A stretch of DNA of 38,034 nucleotides, taken from contig CANQBI010000016.1 of NCBI GenBank assembly GCA_947589435.1, forward strand, positions 1-38,034. The letters run 5' to 3'. Positions 9,777 to 19,180 of this stretch are shown here, one piece after another. Below the pieces are notes generated by a model. That model did not search any database and was not told where the DNA came from. It saw only the letters and a list, made by a program, of their open reading frames with translations. The stretch is from an uncultured Bacilli bacterium. GTDB lineage: Bacteria; Bacillota_I; Bacilli_A; RF39; UBA660. Position 1 is the stretch's first letter. Every line of letters begins with the position of its first letter. The position numbers and the translations under genes are program-made.

Positions 9777-9949
9777 AAAAAACCTAGAGGAAAGTTACTA
9801 TGATAAAAGCCCGCTCTTCGCAGGTGGTAGGACACATATCGAGTATTAGGATCCTTACTATATACTGTAAGTCTTCAACACCACAAGATAATTAGTCCCC
9901 CATATTATCTATATAGTCGGTTTTATATGAATAACTAACCTTACTAGGT
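9777..9949 (-). ncRNA. ssrS: Probable 6S RNA
   Basis: Extended -10 (TGaTATAAT, 9956-9961). ~173-nt rod-like fold with closing stem ACCTAG/CTAGGT, large central bubble with small CCTGC-gaaga-GCGGG hairpin, terminal CTTAC/GTAAG hairpin, and a 3' T-run. It lies directly upstream of tcdA, the yrvM-equivalent neighbourhood of 6S in Bacillus. Confidence 0.7.
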
Positions 9950-9989
9950 ATTTATATTATATCATACCTTATTTTATTTATACACCATA

Positions 9990-10469
9990 TTACTTAGATT
10001 TGACACTTTTTTCTGTATTAAAACATTCATTTAAGTATTCAATGATATCTTCAATTCTTATGCCTTCCCCGATTAGGATATCGACATTATGCATAATACT
10101 AGAATAATAAGTAGCAATTATTTTTAAAGTATGAATACTTATTATTCTATTCTTTAAACCATTTTTAGGACAAGTACTTACTTTATATTTGATATCTTCA
10201 TCTATTATTTTTTCAATTTTTAAAAAACAAGCCCCATAATAAATAATATAAGTATTATCATTAACTTCCCCATTATTCTTTAAATATTCATCACATATTG
10301 TAGTTAATATTTCAATACATTTATAATCCATACCCATAGTTTTATCTATGGTAGCAAGTTCCTTTTCTTTATCCATCGCATTATAAACAAAAACATTTCT
10401 TAGCCATCTTTCACATTCCGGATTTAAGAAAAATTCATAATATTTAAGCATTCCTTCATTCTTTTTCAT
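9990..10469 (-). CDS. Unknown protein, paralog of the 11418, 11849 and 12410 genes
   Basis: YYEFFLNPECERWLRNVFVYNAMDKEKELATIDKTMGMDY aligns with LYEYFLSMEYTEWLQRLFIYPLDYQSKEIAWINEDMGLDY. Confidence 0.6.
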   Translation of the reverse strand: MKKNEGMLKYYEFFLNPECERWLRNVFVYNAMDKEKELATIDKTMGMDYKCIEILTTICDEYLKNNGEVNDNTYIIYYGACFLKIEKIIDEDIKYKVSTCPKNGLKNRIISIHTLKIIATYYSSIMHNVDILIGEGIRIEDIIEYLNECFNTEKSVKSK

Positions 10470-10489
10470 TATCTTACCAACTTTCTTTT

Positions 10490-11350
10490 TTACTTGTTAT
10501 CTATTAATTTCTTATTTAAATTCTCTAGTTTTTTTATAGATTTATCATTTTCTAATATTTTCATTTGTCTAATTGCGGAATCATTAAGTTTTACTAATCT
10601 TTCCAATTGTGGTAACCCGGCATTAATAAGTTCAGCATTAGTATTCTCTAAATTGCATAATATAAGTAAATGTTTTAAATCAGTATAATCTCGGATATTA
10701 CCTTCTAAATTAGGATTTTTGTCTCTCCATTCTTTAGCAGTCATACCGAATAATGCGACATTTAGAACATCAGCCTCTTCAGCATATACATATTGTTTTT
10801 GCTTTTCCGTTAATTTAGGAATAATATTTTCTTTAATTGAATCTGTATGAAGATGATAATTAGATTTTGCAAGCATTCTACTAGCAGTCCAATCAACTTT
10901 ATATTGATAAGCTTCATTTCTTTTTAATCTTTCAAATTCTTGAATAACATATAATTTAAATTCAGGAGAAAGCCAACTTGCAAATTCCAATGCTATATCA
11001 CTACAAGCATAAGTTCCTCCATTATTACCTGATTTAGAAATAATTCCAATCGCATTTGTTTCTTTAATCCATTTTTGGGGAGACAAATAAAAGCTATTTT
11101 TACCAGCTAAAGATTCAAAGGTCGTAAATTCGATACCTTTGAAATTTTCGTTATTTAATTTTTCCCATAATCCTAAATAAGCAATAACGTCTCTATTTCT
11201 CATCCAAGTTTGAATTGGAATTTTTGGCTCTTCTGGATTAGCATATCTTGCTAAATCAGTAAGAGAAATATATTCTTTATTTCCTATTCTAATTACACTA
11301 ATTTTATTATTATTTACGTTAATTTCTGATTTTAGTATTTCGGTATTCAT
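10490..11350 (-). CDS. KilA-N domain DNA-binding protein
   Basis: EYISLTDLARYANPEEPKIPIQTWMRNRDVIAYLGLWE..., then GGTYACSDIALEFASWLSPEFKLYVIQEFERLK, typical of KilA-N proteins. Confidence 0.85.
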   Translation of the reverse strand: MNTEILKSEINVNNNKISVIRIGNKEYISLTDLARYANPEEPKIPIQTWMRNRDVIAYLGLWEKLNNENFKGIEFTTFESLAGKNSFYLSPQKWIKETNAIGIISKSGNNGGTYACSDIALEFASWLSPEFKLYVIQEFERLKRNEAYQYKVDWTASRMLAKSNYHLHTDSIKENIIPKLTEKQKQYVYAEEADVLNVALFGMTAKEWRDKNPNLEGNIRDYTDLKHLLILCNLENTNAELINAGLPQLERLVKLNDSAIRQMKILENDKSIKKLENLNKKLIDNK

Positions 11351-11417
11351 TTATAAATCTCCTTTTAATTATCTTTTTAAAGGTCGTAAATTCGACACCT
11401 TTGAAATAATATCTTAA

Positions 11418-11846
11418 TTATCTTACCATTTTAATTTCTGTACTATTTATTTTATCACTAGCATATTCTACCAATCTACTTAAACTAATTGTCTTTTTCG
11501 TAATAATATCAGCATTGCAACTAGTTGATACTAAATATGATATCTTATCATCATCTTTTGGATATTCAATTACTTCTAAATTTATAAAAGAACTACCCTC
11601 TAAAATATTATAAGTGCTTCTTAGAGTATCTTCATAACAGTGAACATCATCACTCTTATTTTCGTTTAAAAAATCTTTTATTATTTTCACAAATACTTTT
11701 AAATTTATATAATCTAGTCCCATATCTTCATTTATCCAAGCAATTTCTTTACTTTGGTAATCTAAAGGATATATAAATAATCTTTGTAACCATTCTGTAT
11801 ATTCCATACTTAAAAAGTATTCATATAGTTTATTATATTCAATCAT
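11418..11846 (-). CDS. Unknown protein, EYFLSxEYxxWLxxLF paralog
   Basis: 142-aa ORF packed tightly with neighbours and sharing the family N-terminal motif. Confidence 0.6.
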   Translation of the reverse strand: MIEYNKLYEYFLSMEYTEWLQRLFIYPLDYQSKEIAWINEDMGLDYINLKVFVKIIKDFLNENKSDDVHCYEDTLRSTYNILEGSSFINLEVIEYPKDDDKISYLVSTSCNADIITKKTISLSRLVEYASDKINSTEIKMVR

Positions 11847-11848
11847 TT

Positions 11849-12406
11849 TTATCTTCCTTTATTGTATTTTTCTCTTGTCTCTTTATTAACCACATAAGCA
11901 TAAGCAACTTGTAAATCATTAACAATTACTTCTCTATCTATTCCTTTATTTTCAAGTTCCTTAATCGTTTTAATAATCGCATTTAAAGTTTCATCTTCCT
12001 CATTTTTCTTGTTTAAAGAGACATATTCTCTTAATTTATTTATATCAATGAGAGGAAATCTTACTAGAGTTTTATCTTCTAGTTTTGTTACAAGATAACT
12101 ACTAATGACCGGATTATAACTTCTTAAATCATCATTAGTTAATTTTGTTACTTCTATATACATATCATTATAAGTAAAATTATAATAATAACAAAAGGGA
12201 TAATTTTGATAATGATAGTAATTATTTAGATAGTAATCTTTTTCTTCTGGAGAGGCTAAATCACTTTTTAAATACTCTTCAACATACTTAAATAAAAGTT
12301 TAAATTTATTCATATCATATTCAACTTGTAAAACTACATTAATTTCCCTAGAAAACAATCTATTTAACCAATTACTATATTCTTCACTTAAAAATTCTTC
12401 TTGCAT
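11849..12406 (-). CDS. Unknown protein, MQEEFLSEEYxNWLNxLF family
   Basis: Close paralog of the adjacent 12410-12937 gene over its whole length, with shared C-terminus NDLQ-AYAY-VNK-TREK-NKGR. Confidence 0.65.
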   Translation of the reverse strand: MQEEFLSEEYSNWLNRLFSREINVVLQVEYDMNKFKLLFKYVEEYLKSDLASPEEKDYYLNNYYHYQNYPFCYYYNFTYNDMYIEVTKLTNDDLRSYNPVISSYLVTKLEDKTLVRFPLIDINKLREYVSLNKKNEEDETLNAIIKTIKELENKGIDREVIVNDLQVAYAYVVNKETREKYNKGR

Positions 12407-12409
12407 ATT

Positions 12410-12937
12410 TTATCTTCCTTTATTGTGTTTTTCTCTCGTATCTTTATTTACTTCATAAGCATAAGCAATTTGTAAATCATTAATAAGTACTTCTCTTTTT
12501 ATTCCTTCATTTTCCAGTTTATTAACCGTTTGAATAATGGTATATAAAGCTTTATCTTCCTCTTTTTTGCTATTAATTAAGACATATTCAATTACTTTAT
12601 TTAAATCAATAAAAGGGACATTTAATTTAGTTTTATCTTCGACTTTTAAAATATGATAACCAGTAATTTCTAATTTGTGGTGCCTTAAATCAGCACCTTG
12701 TAAAATCTTTATTTCAATATCCTTGTTATTATAAGTTAAATCATAAGTTAAATAACGCGTGTTTAAATAATAATCCTTAACATCACTAGGGGCAAATTCA
12801 CTATTTAAATATTCGGCAATATATTTAAATAAGATATTAAATTTTTGTCTTTCATCTTTACTAAAGACATCATTAGCGTTACTAAACAAATTATTTAACC
12901 AATTAGTATATTCTTCACTTAAAAATTCTTCTTGCAT
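12410..12937 (-). CDS. Unknown protein, MQEEFLSEEYxNWLNxLF family
   Basis: Tandem paralog of 11849-12406. Confidence 0.65.
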   Translation of the reverse strand: MQEEFLSEEYTNWLNNLFSNANDVFSKDERQKFNILFKYIAEYLNSEFAPSDVKDYYLNTRYLTYDLTYNNKDIEIKILQGADLRHHKLEITGYHILKVEDKTKLNVPFIDLNKVIEYVLINSKKEEDKALYTIIQTVNKLENEGIKREVLINDLQIAYAYEVNKDTREKHNKGR

Positions 12938-12980
12938 AAATATCCTCTTTTCTTAAGATATTATTATATTAGAAAACTCA

Positions 12981-13003
12981 AAAAAAAGCAACAAAGTTGC
13001 TTT
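12981..13003 (-). terminator. Intrinsic terminator of the HerA-like gene
   Basis: Minus strand AAAGCAAC-TTT-GTTGCTTT followed by TTTTTT. Overlaps the stop codon at 13002-13004. Confidence 0.75.
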
Positions 13004-14753
13004 AATTCCAACATTTAGAAACATCACAGTTAGATGAGTATGGCATTGGGTTAGGCATTTCTAGTTTCACTATCATAGGGATTTTAAAGGCTCCGCCAAA
13101 ACCAACACAAGTACCAGGTTGTAATATCTTTTGTTTTTCGACGATATCAGAAGAAATATTTGGAAGCATTTCTTCAATATATTTAATATCCAATGGGTGG
13201 GTCATTTTAAAGATTAAGAAGTTTGAACATTGAGCAATAACCGTATCGGATATTTCTACCGGTCTTTGACTAATAATATCTAAGATTACCCCATATTTAC
13301 GACCTTCTTTAGCAATACGGTCAAAGATATTATAACCAATTAAGAAAGTATCCGTATCTTTTTGAATATACCGGTGGGCTTCCTCTAAGAATAGGTGGAA
13401 CGGAATACTCGCTCTTTTTTCTAAGCCTTTCGAAAATTCAAAGATAATTCGACAGAATATTTTAACGATTACTTTCGCATAAACATCATCGATATCTTCG
13501 AGGTTAATATTAATTATTTGGGCTTTTTTATCCCCTTTCATAACTAGTGATGAGATAAATTCCGGAACTGGAACAAATTTACTACCCGTAAAATAATTAC
13601 CGACTTTACTCGTCATTAAAGTATTAAGTCTAACCTTTAAGATAATGGAATCGCCATATAAGTTTTCATTATTTTGAAAACCTTCACTAATTAAAGTAAA
13701 TTCCAAAGCATTAGCAAAATCTTTTAAAGTATAATAAGCTTCATCTGGTTCTTTAAATTCCACGGTATCCTCTACAATATGTTTTAAAATATAATCGGTA
13801 ATTAAAACACTTTCCCCAAAATTACCATGCGAATCAATTTCAAAACATTCACTAAATACTCTTGTATAACCTACTCCAGGAATCGTACTATTAAAGTTAA
13901 ATTCCGGCGTATTACATACTTCAATTACTCTAAATATTTCATTTTTCTTATTAGCCGTTGTTTCATTAGAGAATAATATAGCCAGTAAGGCTTTCGCTAT
14001 TAAATGATTTTTAAGTTTTCGACTTTCTTCATTTTCTTGACTAAAAATTCTTGCTAGTTTAATCGTATTTTCAATAATTGGTAGTTGGGAATGGGTTGAT
14101 GCTTGTAATAAAAGAGCCCAGTCATCTAAATTTAAGAGATGTAAAGGAATATCTAATAAGAAGTCTCCATCTTCTTCTTTTGGATTAGTCGTAATAAACT
14201 TATATTCATAATTAGGATTTATTTTATTTAACTCACTAAAAGCATTTTTATATTCCCCATAAGCATCAAAGATAAATAGATTAGCTTTCATAGGATTCAT
14301 CGCGGGATTAGAGAATATATTTTGAACAATTCTAGATACTCCACAAGATTTACCAGATCCAGAGTTACCAAATATCGCTAAATGATTGGAGAATAAATCA
14401 TTGATATTGGGACATACCTTAAAGTTCTTATAAATGGCTGATTCTCCTAGAATGAAGGATTTAGCATCATAAGTACCTACTAATTCCATTAATTCTTCCC
14501 CATTAATAATTCTAATCGTTGAAGATAATAACGGTTTTCTTAAAACACCATTTAAATATCTTTTACCTTGATATTCTCCTAAAAAACGAATTTTAATAAT
14601 ATCATCATTTAACTCAATTACTTCTCCTAATATTCTTTGATTGGGTGCTTCAAATATAACATGAACATTCATTAAATCAGATACCACATCTCTTTGCATT
14701 TTATTTTCTACATGCGCTATATTATCACTAATATAAAGTATTTTTCCAAACAT
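13002..14753 (-). CDS. HerA-like (DUF87/HAS-barrel) ATPase
   Basis: N-terminal HAS-barrel-like region, Walker A FGNSGSGKSCGV, LFIFDAYGEY, HLFLEEAHRYI, and DIISQRPVEISDTVIAQCSNF. Confidence 0.8.
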   Translation of the reverse strand: MFGKILYISDNIAHVENKMQRDVVSDLMNVHVIFEAPNQRILGEVIELNDDIIKIRFLGEYQGKRYLNGVLRKPLLSSTIRIINGEELMELVGTYDAKSFILGESAIYKNFKVCPNINDLFSNHLAIFGNSGSGKSCGVSRIVQNIFSNPAMNPMKANLFIFDAYGEYKNAFSELNKINPNYEYKFITTNPKEEDGDFLLDIPLHLLNLDDWALLLQASTHSQLPIIENTIKLARIFSQENEESRKLKNHLIAKALLAILFSNETTANKKNEIFRVIEVCNTPEFNFNSTIPGVGYTRVFSECFEIDSHGNFGESVLITDYILKHIVEDTVEFKEPDEAYYTLKDFANALEFTLISEGFQNNENLYGDSIILKVRLNTLMTSKVGNYFTGSKFVPVPEFISSLVMKGDKKAQIININLEDIDDVYAKVIVKIFCRIIFEFSKGLEKRASIPFHLFLEEAHRYIQKDTDTFLIGYNIFDRIAKEGRKYGVILDIISQRPVEISDTVIAQCSNFLIFKMTHPLDIKYIEEMLPNISSDIVEKQKILQPGTCVGFGGAFKIPMIVKLEMPNPMPYSSNCDVSKCWN

Positions 14754-14771
14754 TTTTAATTACCTCTATTT

Positions 14772-16043
14772 CTATTTATTTTTAAAATCTTTAACATATC
14801 TTTTCTTAAAGTTTCTTTTAATGAAGATTAATATTAAACTAAACATTATAATTACCGATATTATAAATATAACTAATAATATTCTTAATAACTTATTATT
14901 CTTTTCTTGTTTTTCCTCTTCTTCTTTACTTAATTTATTAACCACTATTTTATAAGTATTTTTACTTTTATTATTACCTAAGACATTTATGTATATTTCA
15001 TTAATACCTTCTTTTAAATCTTTATTACCGACTATTTCTACTTTAGTATCACTATCATATTTTGGTTTTATATTTAATGTATTTACAACACTTCCTACAT
15101 CTAAATAATAAGTATAAGTATCTTTTTTAAAGTTTAAATCATATCCTTCTATTTTTAAATCATTTAAACTACTTGTTCCATTTAATCTTGTAACTTCAAT
15201 TGTATATTCTCTTATCTCTTTATTTTCAGCTTCTACTTCAATAGTTAAATTATTAATTCCTGTAGCAAGAGTAATATTTCCGTCCCCTTTAACTTTAGCT
15301 CTTTCATCGGAAGTTTCCGTTTTAATATTTATTTTATTTGTATTTTCATTAACTTCTAAAGTATATTTATTTATATCTTTATTAAATGTAGGACTTATAT
15401 CATAACCATCGATATATAAATCATCTAAATAGTTATTATTACTTGCTTCTTTTCTAATTACTTTAATAGTATAGATAGTACTACTTCCATCTGTAGCGGT
15501 TACTTCTATATTAAAAGTATTTTCACCAACACTTAAATATCTTCTTCCAATACCCGTTATTTTCGCTTTTGCATCATTACTTATCGCAATAATATTTACT
15601 TTTTCGCTACTATAGGGGAGTTCCACTAAATACTCTTTTATATCATTATTAAAATGAATATCAGCCTCTTCTAAATTTAAAGTCTTTAATGAAGAATCAT
15701 TAGATACTACTTCTAAATTAAAATTAACTGGACAAGTAGCAATAGTATTTTCATTTTCGATAAAATTAACTTCTACTTTAATGGAAGCATTCCCATATTT
15801 TAAAGGCGTTATTATTCCTTCTTCACTTATACTTATAATATTATTATTTATCGTACTATATTTAACTTCATATTTATGCTCTGTATTAATTGAAATAAAG
15901 GCTTTTTCGTTCATTCCTATCTTTTCTTTATCTATTAAGACTTCAGCTTCATATTTATCTTGAACACGACAAATAGTAGCCTTAACATTTAAAGGCATAA
16001 ATATAAAAATACTTAGTATTATTCCTAGCCAATATTTCTTCAT
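14772..16043 (-). CDS. Secreted/membrane-anchored protein with cadherin-like beta-sandwich repeats
   Basis: Signal peptide, repeated 'L.dL.i.gydi.F......Y.v.v......i.i........a.v.G.g...l..G.N...I.V.a..gs...Y.I.V.R' units, and a C-terminal TM helix. Confidence 0.75.
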   Translation of the reverse strand: MKKYWLGIILSIFIFMPLNVKATICRVQDKYEAEVLIDKEKIGMNEKAFISINTEHKYEVKYSTINNNIISISEEGIITPLKYGNASIKVEVNFIENENTIATCPVNFNLEVVSNDSSLKTLNLEEADIHFNNDIKEYLVELPYSSEKVNIIAISNDAKAKITGIGRRYLSVGENTFNIEVTATDGSSTIYTIKVIRKEASNNNYLDDLYIDGYDISPTFNKDINKYTLEVNENTNKINIKTETSDERAKVKGDGNITLATGINNLTIEVEAENKEIREYTIEVTRLNGTSSLNDLKIEGYDLNFKKDTYTYYLDVGSVVNTLNIKPKYDSDTKVEIVGNKDLKEGINEIYINVLGNNKSKNTYKIVVNKLSKEEEEKQEKNNKLLRILLVIFIISVIIMFSLILIFIKRNFKKRYVKDFKNK

Positions 16044-16103
16044 CCCTATTATTCTCTTTCTACTATACCAATTATATCATATTATTTTAGAATATTAAAT
16101 ATG

Positions 16104-16138
16104 AAAAAAGTATAATAATTATTAAACTATTATACTTT
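16104..16138 (-). terminator. Intrinsic terminator of the surface-protein operon
   Basis: AAAGTATAATA / TATTATACTTT arms followed by Ts on the minus strand. Confidence 0.7.
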
Positions 16139-16149
16139 ATAATTTATTA

Positions 16150-17628
16150 TTAAGCCTCTAAAATTATAAATGGATTATCTTCTGTTCCTTCACCACTCAA
16201 TAATATATTAGGGGTTAGATAGAAGACTGGGCGAACCGCACGCGTATAGTCCACACGATTGTAGTACAAGGTGCCATCTGTATGCACATCCCACGCATGG
16301 TAAGCACTACTGTAGAGGCCATACCTAGTCATGGTCCATTCGTATAGACTATTATATGTTGAACTACTACTTGTCCCATGAGTAATATGTAACCAACTAT
16401 CTGTATTTGGATTGCTAATTGATGGATTAGCTTTAGCATAGTCCCATGAATTATAATAATCACTTGCATACATTAATCCTATTTGATAATTTTTTGATTT
16501 TTTTGATGTTGCTTCTGTTCCTCCACTACTTGTATTATCTCCTATCCACCAGTATGGATTATCTATTAATTTCTTCCATGTTTCATCTATTGTATTTAAG
16601 AATGTTACATTTAAGTATGTCTTTTGAATAATTGCATTATCCCATGTTGAACTATCAAGATTTCCACTTCCCCACTGTACTACTTTTATACCATCATCTT
16701 CTTTTAATGGTGTTGCTCTTATTATCTTTAATTGTCCCGCTTCTAATTCTAAACTTGCATTTACATTACTATCTGTTATCCCAATTATTCTATACATATA
16801 TGTATCTGGTGTTTCTAGACATTCATCTGTATCATCTGTTCCAAAACATATATAATTATTTGTTACTTGATCATAAGTTCCTACGTATCTATACATTCCA
16901 TCTACTGCTGTGGTATGTTCTCCTCCTCCGGCAAATACTTCGCCTCCTGTTTGTTGTAATGCCTCTAATGGTGGTAAACCTTGAAGTTCTTTACATACAA
17001 AACTATCAACACTTACCTTTACTTTCATTTCTTGATTAGCTAAGTATGATTGGTCTCTATCGGCGTTATTTAATTTTAAATAGGCTTTTATATATGTAGG
17101 AGTTTGTGTTTCTCCATCCAATTTAAATTTTATAGTAGTGCCCTCTGTAGATATATTTTTTAAATCTATTTCTTGTTCTTCTTCTCCATATATTAGTCCT
17201 AAGGTAAAATCTCCTTTTTGAATATCTTCTAATATATCAGTTGTAAACTCTAATTTAATTGTGGCACTACAAGTTTGAGTTTCGGATAATATTCCATTTA
17301 TATCTATTCTTCCTAAATCTTTTATTCCTTCTTCTTTACTATCTGCATAATTCTTATCTTGATTATCAGTAGCATAATAATCTCCTAAGTTTTTATATGC
17401 CATATCTTTAGCATCTACAGATATATGAAAGTTCTCTACTTTACCTGATAAGGTTATACCTCCTGCTTCACCAGTAGATATTTCTATTTTAGTAGTAGTA
17501 TCTTCTCCATTTACTTGTAATGAAAAGAAAGCATAAGATACTCCAATTACTGCAAGTATTAATGAAAGTACTATTGCCGTAGTGGCTATTATTATATTTC
17601 TTTTATTATTTCTTATATTATCATTCAT
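16150..17628 (-). CDS. TasA/SipW-signal-like surface protein with variable C-terminal domain
   Basis: N-terminal TM 'IIIATTAIVLSLILAVIGVSYAFFSL'. C-terminal YMYRIIG...LKIIRATP...IGLMYASDYYNS...EWTMTRYG...VRPVFYLTPNILLSGEGTEDNPFII shared with the adjacent paralog. Confidence 0.65.
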   Translation of the reverse strand: MNDNIRNNKRNIIIATTAIVLSLILAVIGVSYAFFSLQVNGEDTTTKIEISTGEAGGITLSGKVENFHISVDAKDMAYKNLGDYYATDNQDKNYADSKEEGIKDLGRIDINGILSETQTCSATIKLEFTTDILEDIQKGDFTLGLIYGEEEQEIDLKNISTEGTTIKFKLDGETQTPTYIKAYLKLNNADRDQSYLANQEMKVKVSVDSFVCKELQGLPPLEALQQTGGEVFAGGGEHTTAVDGMYRYVGTYDQVTNNYICFGTDDTDECLETPDTYMYRIIGITDSNVNASLELEAGQLKIIRATPLKEDDGIKVVQWGSGNLDSSTWDNAIIQKTYLNVTFLNTIDETWKKLIDNPYWWIGDNTSSGGTEATSKKSKNYQIGLMYASDYYNSWDYAKANPSISNPNTDSWLHITHGTSSSSTYNSLYEWTMTRYGLYSSAYHAWDVHTDGTLYYNRVDYTRAVRPVFYLTPNILLSGEGTEDNPFIILEA

Positions 17629-17631
17629 ATA

Positions 17632-19092
17632 CTATTCCTCACTTATTAAAAATGGATTAGATTCAGTTCCTTCTCCAGAAAGTCTTATATCTGGTGTTAA
17701 ATACAAGACTGGGCGAACTGAAAACTGGTCATTCACCCAACCAACGTTCAAATGTCCACCTGAATACACAGACCACACTTCGTAATGGTTGTTGCTGGAG
17801 CCATACCTAGACATTGTCCATTCATATGTATTACCACATGATATGTTTGTTTCGGTTCTTCCATGACATATATTTAACCAACTGCTTGTATTAGAACCAT
17901 ATATATATGAATTGTAATAATCACTTGCATACATTAGTCCTATTTTATTTTCGTTTGATATTAAATTTGCCGACTCTTTTTTTGGCGGATTCGCACTATT
18001 TCCAGTTATATCTCCTATGTACCATTTTGGATTACTTATTAAATCACTCCATTGGTGTGTTCCTAATGTTCCTGTGATTGTTTCTAAGAATGTGTCATTT
18101 AAATAAATTTTTACTTCTACATTTGTATCATTCCAATTATAATTTACATCATAGTCATTATACCAGACTTGATTTGTATTTGATGGGGTAGCTTTGATTA
18201 TCTTTAATTGATCTGGCACTAAACCTAGTTCAGTATTTACATTATCTGATGTTACCCCGATTATTCGATACATGTAGGTATCTGGTTCACTTGTACATGT
18301 ATTTGTATCTGTTGTTCCAAAACATATATAGTTATTCTTTATTTCTTCATATGTTCCTACATATCTTATTAACTCATCATTTTCCACTACTGTTTTCAAA
18401 TGGTCAGAATCTGTTGTTTTTTGTAATGTTGTAAGGACACTCTTTCTTACTTCACATTTAAAATCTTCCACATTAATAGTTACATTTAAGGTTTTACCAG
18501 CTAAACCACTTTGATCTGTATTTTGATTAGTAAATTTAAGATAAGCTTTTATTGGCTCTATTTTACTTAAATTAAATTTAAAACTAGATAATGTCATACT
18601 TTTAGATAAATCATATTCAGTCTCTGTATTTCCTTGGATTATTACAAGTACTAAATCATTTTCGTGAAGTTCACTTTGCATATTACCACTTAAATCTACA
18701 TTAACACTAGCGGTACATACATAATCATCTACTAATTCTCCCTCTAATTCTAAATTACCAATAATTTGAGTACCATCTTCTTTAGTAGTTTCATAATTCT
18801 TACTATCATCAGTTGTTCCATAATAATTATTATTTACTCTATTAAAAGCCATATCAGCAACTTCTAAATGTATTTTATAACTTTCTATACCTCCAGTTAA
18901 TTTAATATTATTAGCTTTACCTGTTTTAATAGTTATTTCGGTATCTTCTGAATTATTTATAGTACCCATTGTAAAATAAGCATAAGTAGTTCCCACTACG
19001 ATAACTACTAATATTAAAACTATTATCATACTTCCTATTAATATTTTCTTTTTATTCTTCTTTTCATTATTTAAAGTATTATCCTCTATCAT
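17632..19092 (-). CDS. TasA/SipW-signal-like surface protein with variable C-terminal domain (paralog of 16150-17628)
   Basis: N-terminal TM 'ILIGSMIIVLILVVIVVGTTYAYFTM'. Same C-terminal domain, EWTMSRYG...VRPVLYLTPDIRLSGEGTESNPFLI. RBS AAGGAGTGTAGGATG. Confidence 0.65.
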   Translation of the reverse strand: MIEDNTLNNEKKNKKKILIGSMIIVLILVVIVVGTTYAYFTMGTINNSEDTEITIKTGKANNIKLTGGIESYKIHLEVADMAFNRVNNNYYGTTDDSKNYETTKEDGTQIIGNLELEGELVDDYVCTASVNVDLSGNMQSELHENDLVLVIIQGNTETEYDLSKSMTLSSFKFNLSKIEPIKAYLKFTNQNTDQSGLAGKTLNVTINVEDFKCEVRKSVLTTLQKTTDSDHLKTVVENDELIRYVGTYEEIKNNYICFGTTDTNTCTSEPDTYMYRIIGVTSDNVNTELGLVPDQLKIIKATPSNTNQVWYNDYDVNYNWNDTNVEVKIYLNDTFLETITGTLGTHQWSDLISNPKWYIGDITGNSANPPKKESANLISNENKIGLMYASDYYNSYIYGSNTSSWLNICHGRTETNISCGNTYEWTMSRYGSSNNHYEVWSVYSGGHLNVGWVNDQFSVRPVLYLTPDIRLSGEGTESNPFLISEE

Positions 19093-19133
19093 CCTACACT
19101 CCTTATTTGTTATAAATACCGAATATCAATATC

Positions 19134-19180
19134 ATTAATAATATGGCATATAATTTTATTTTATATACCATATTATTAAT
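19134..19180 (-). promoter_or_regulatory. Long perfect hairpin in the leader of the 17632-19092 gene
   Basis: 20-nt arms ATTAATAATATGGTATATAA / TTATATGCCATATTATTAAT around a 7-nt loop. Fully paired (one G-U) only in the minus-strand RNA. Confidence 0.6.

Noticed and set aside
16446-17039. Plus-strand Leu/Tyr-rich ORFs within the surface gene
   Set aside because: Antisense shadow of the surface-protein CDS; low-complexity composition typical of reverse reading.
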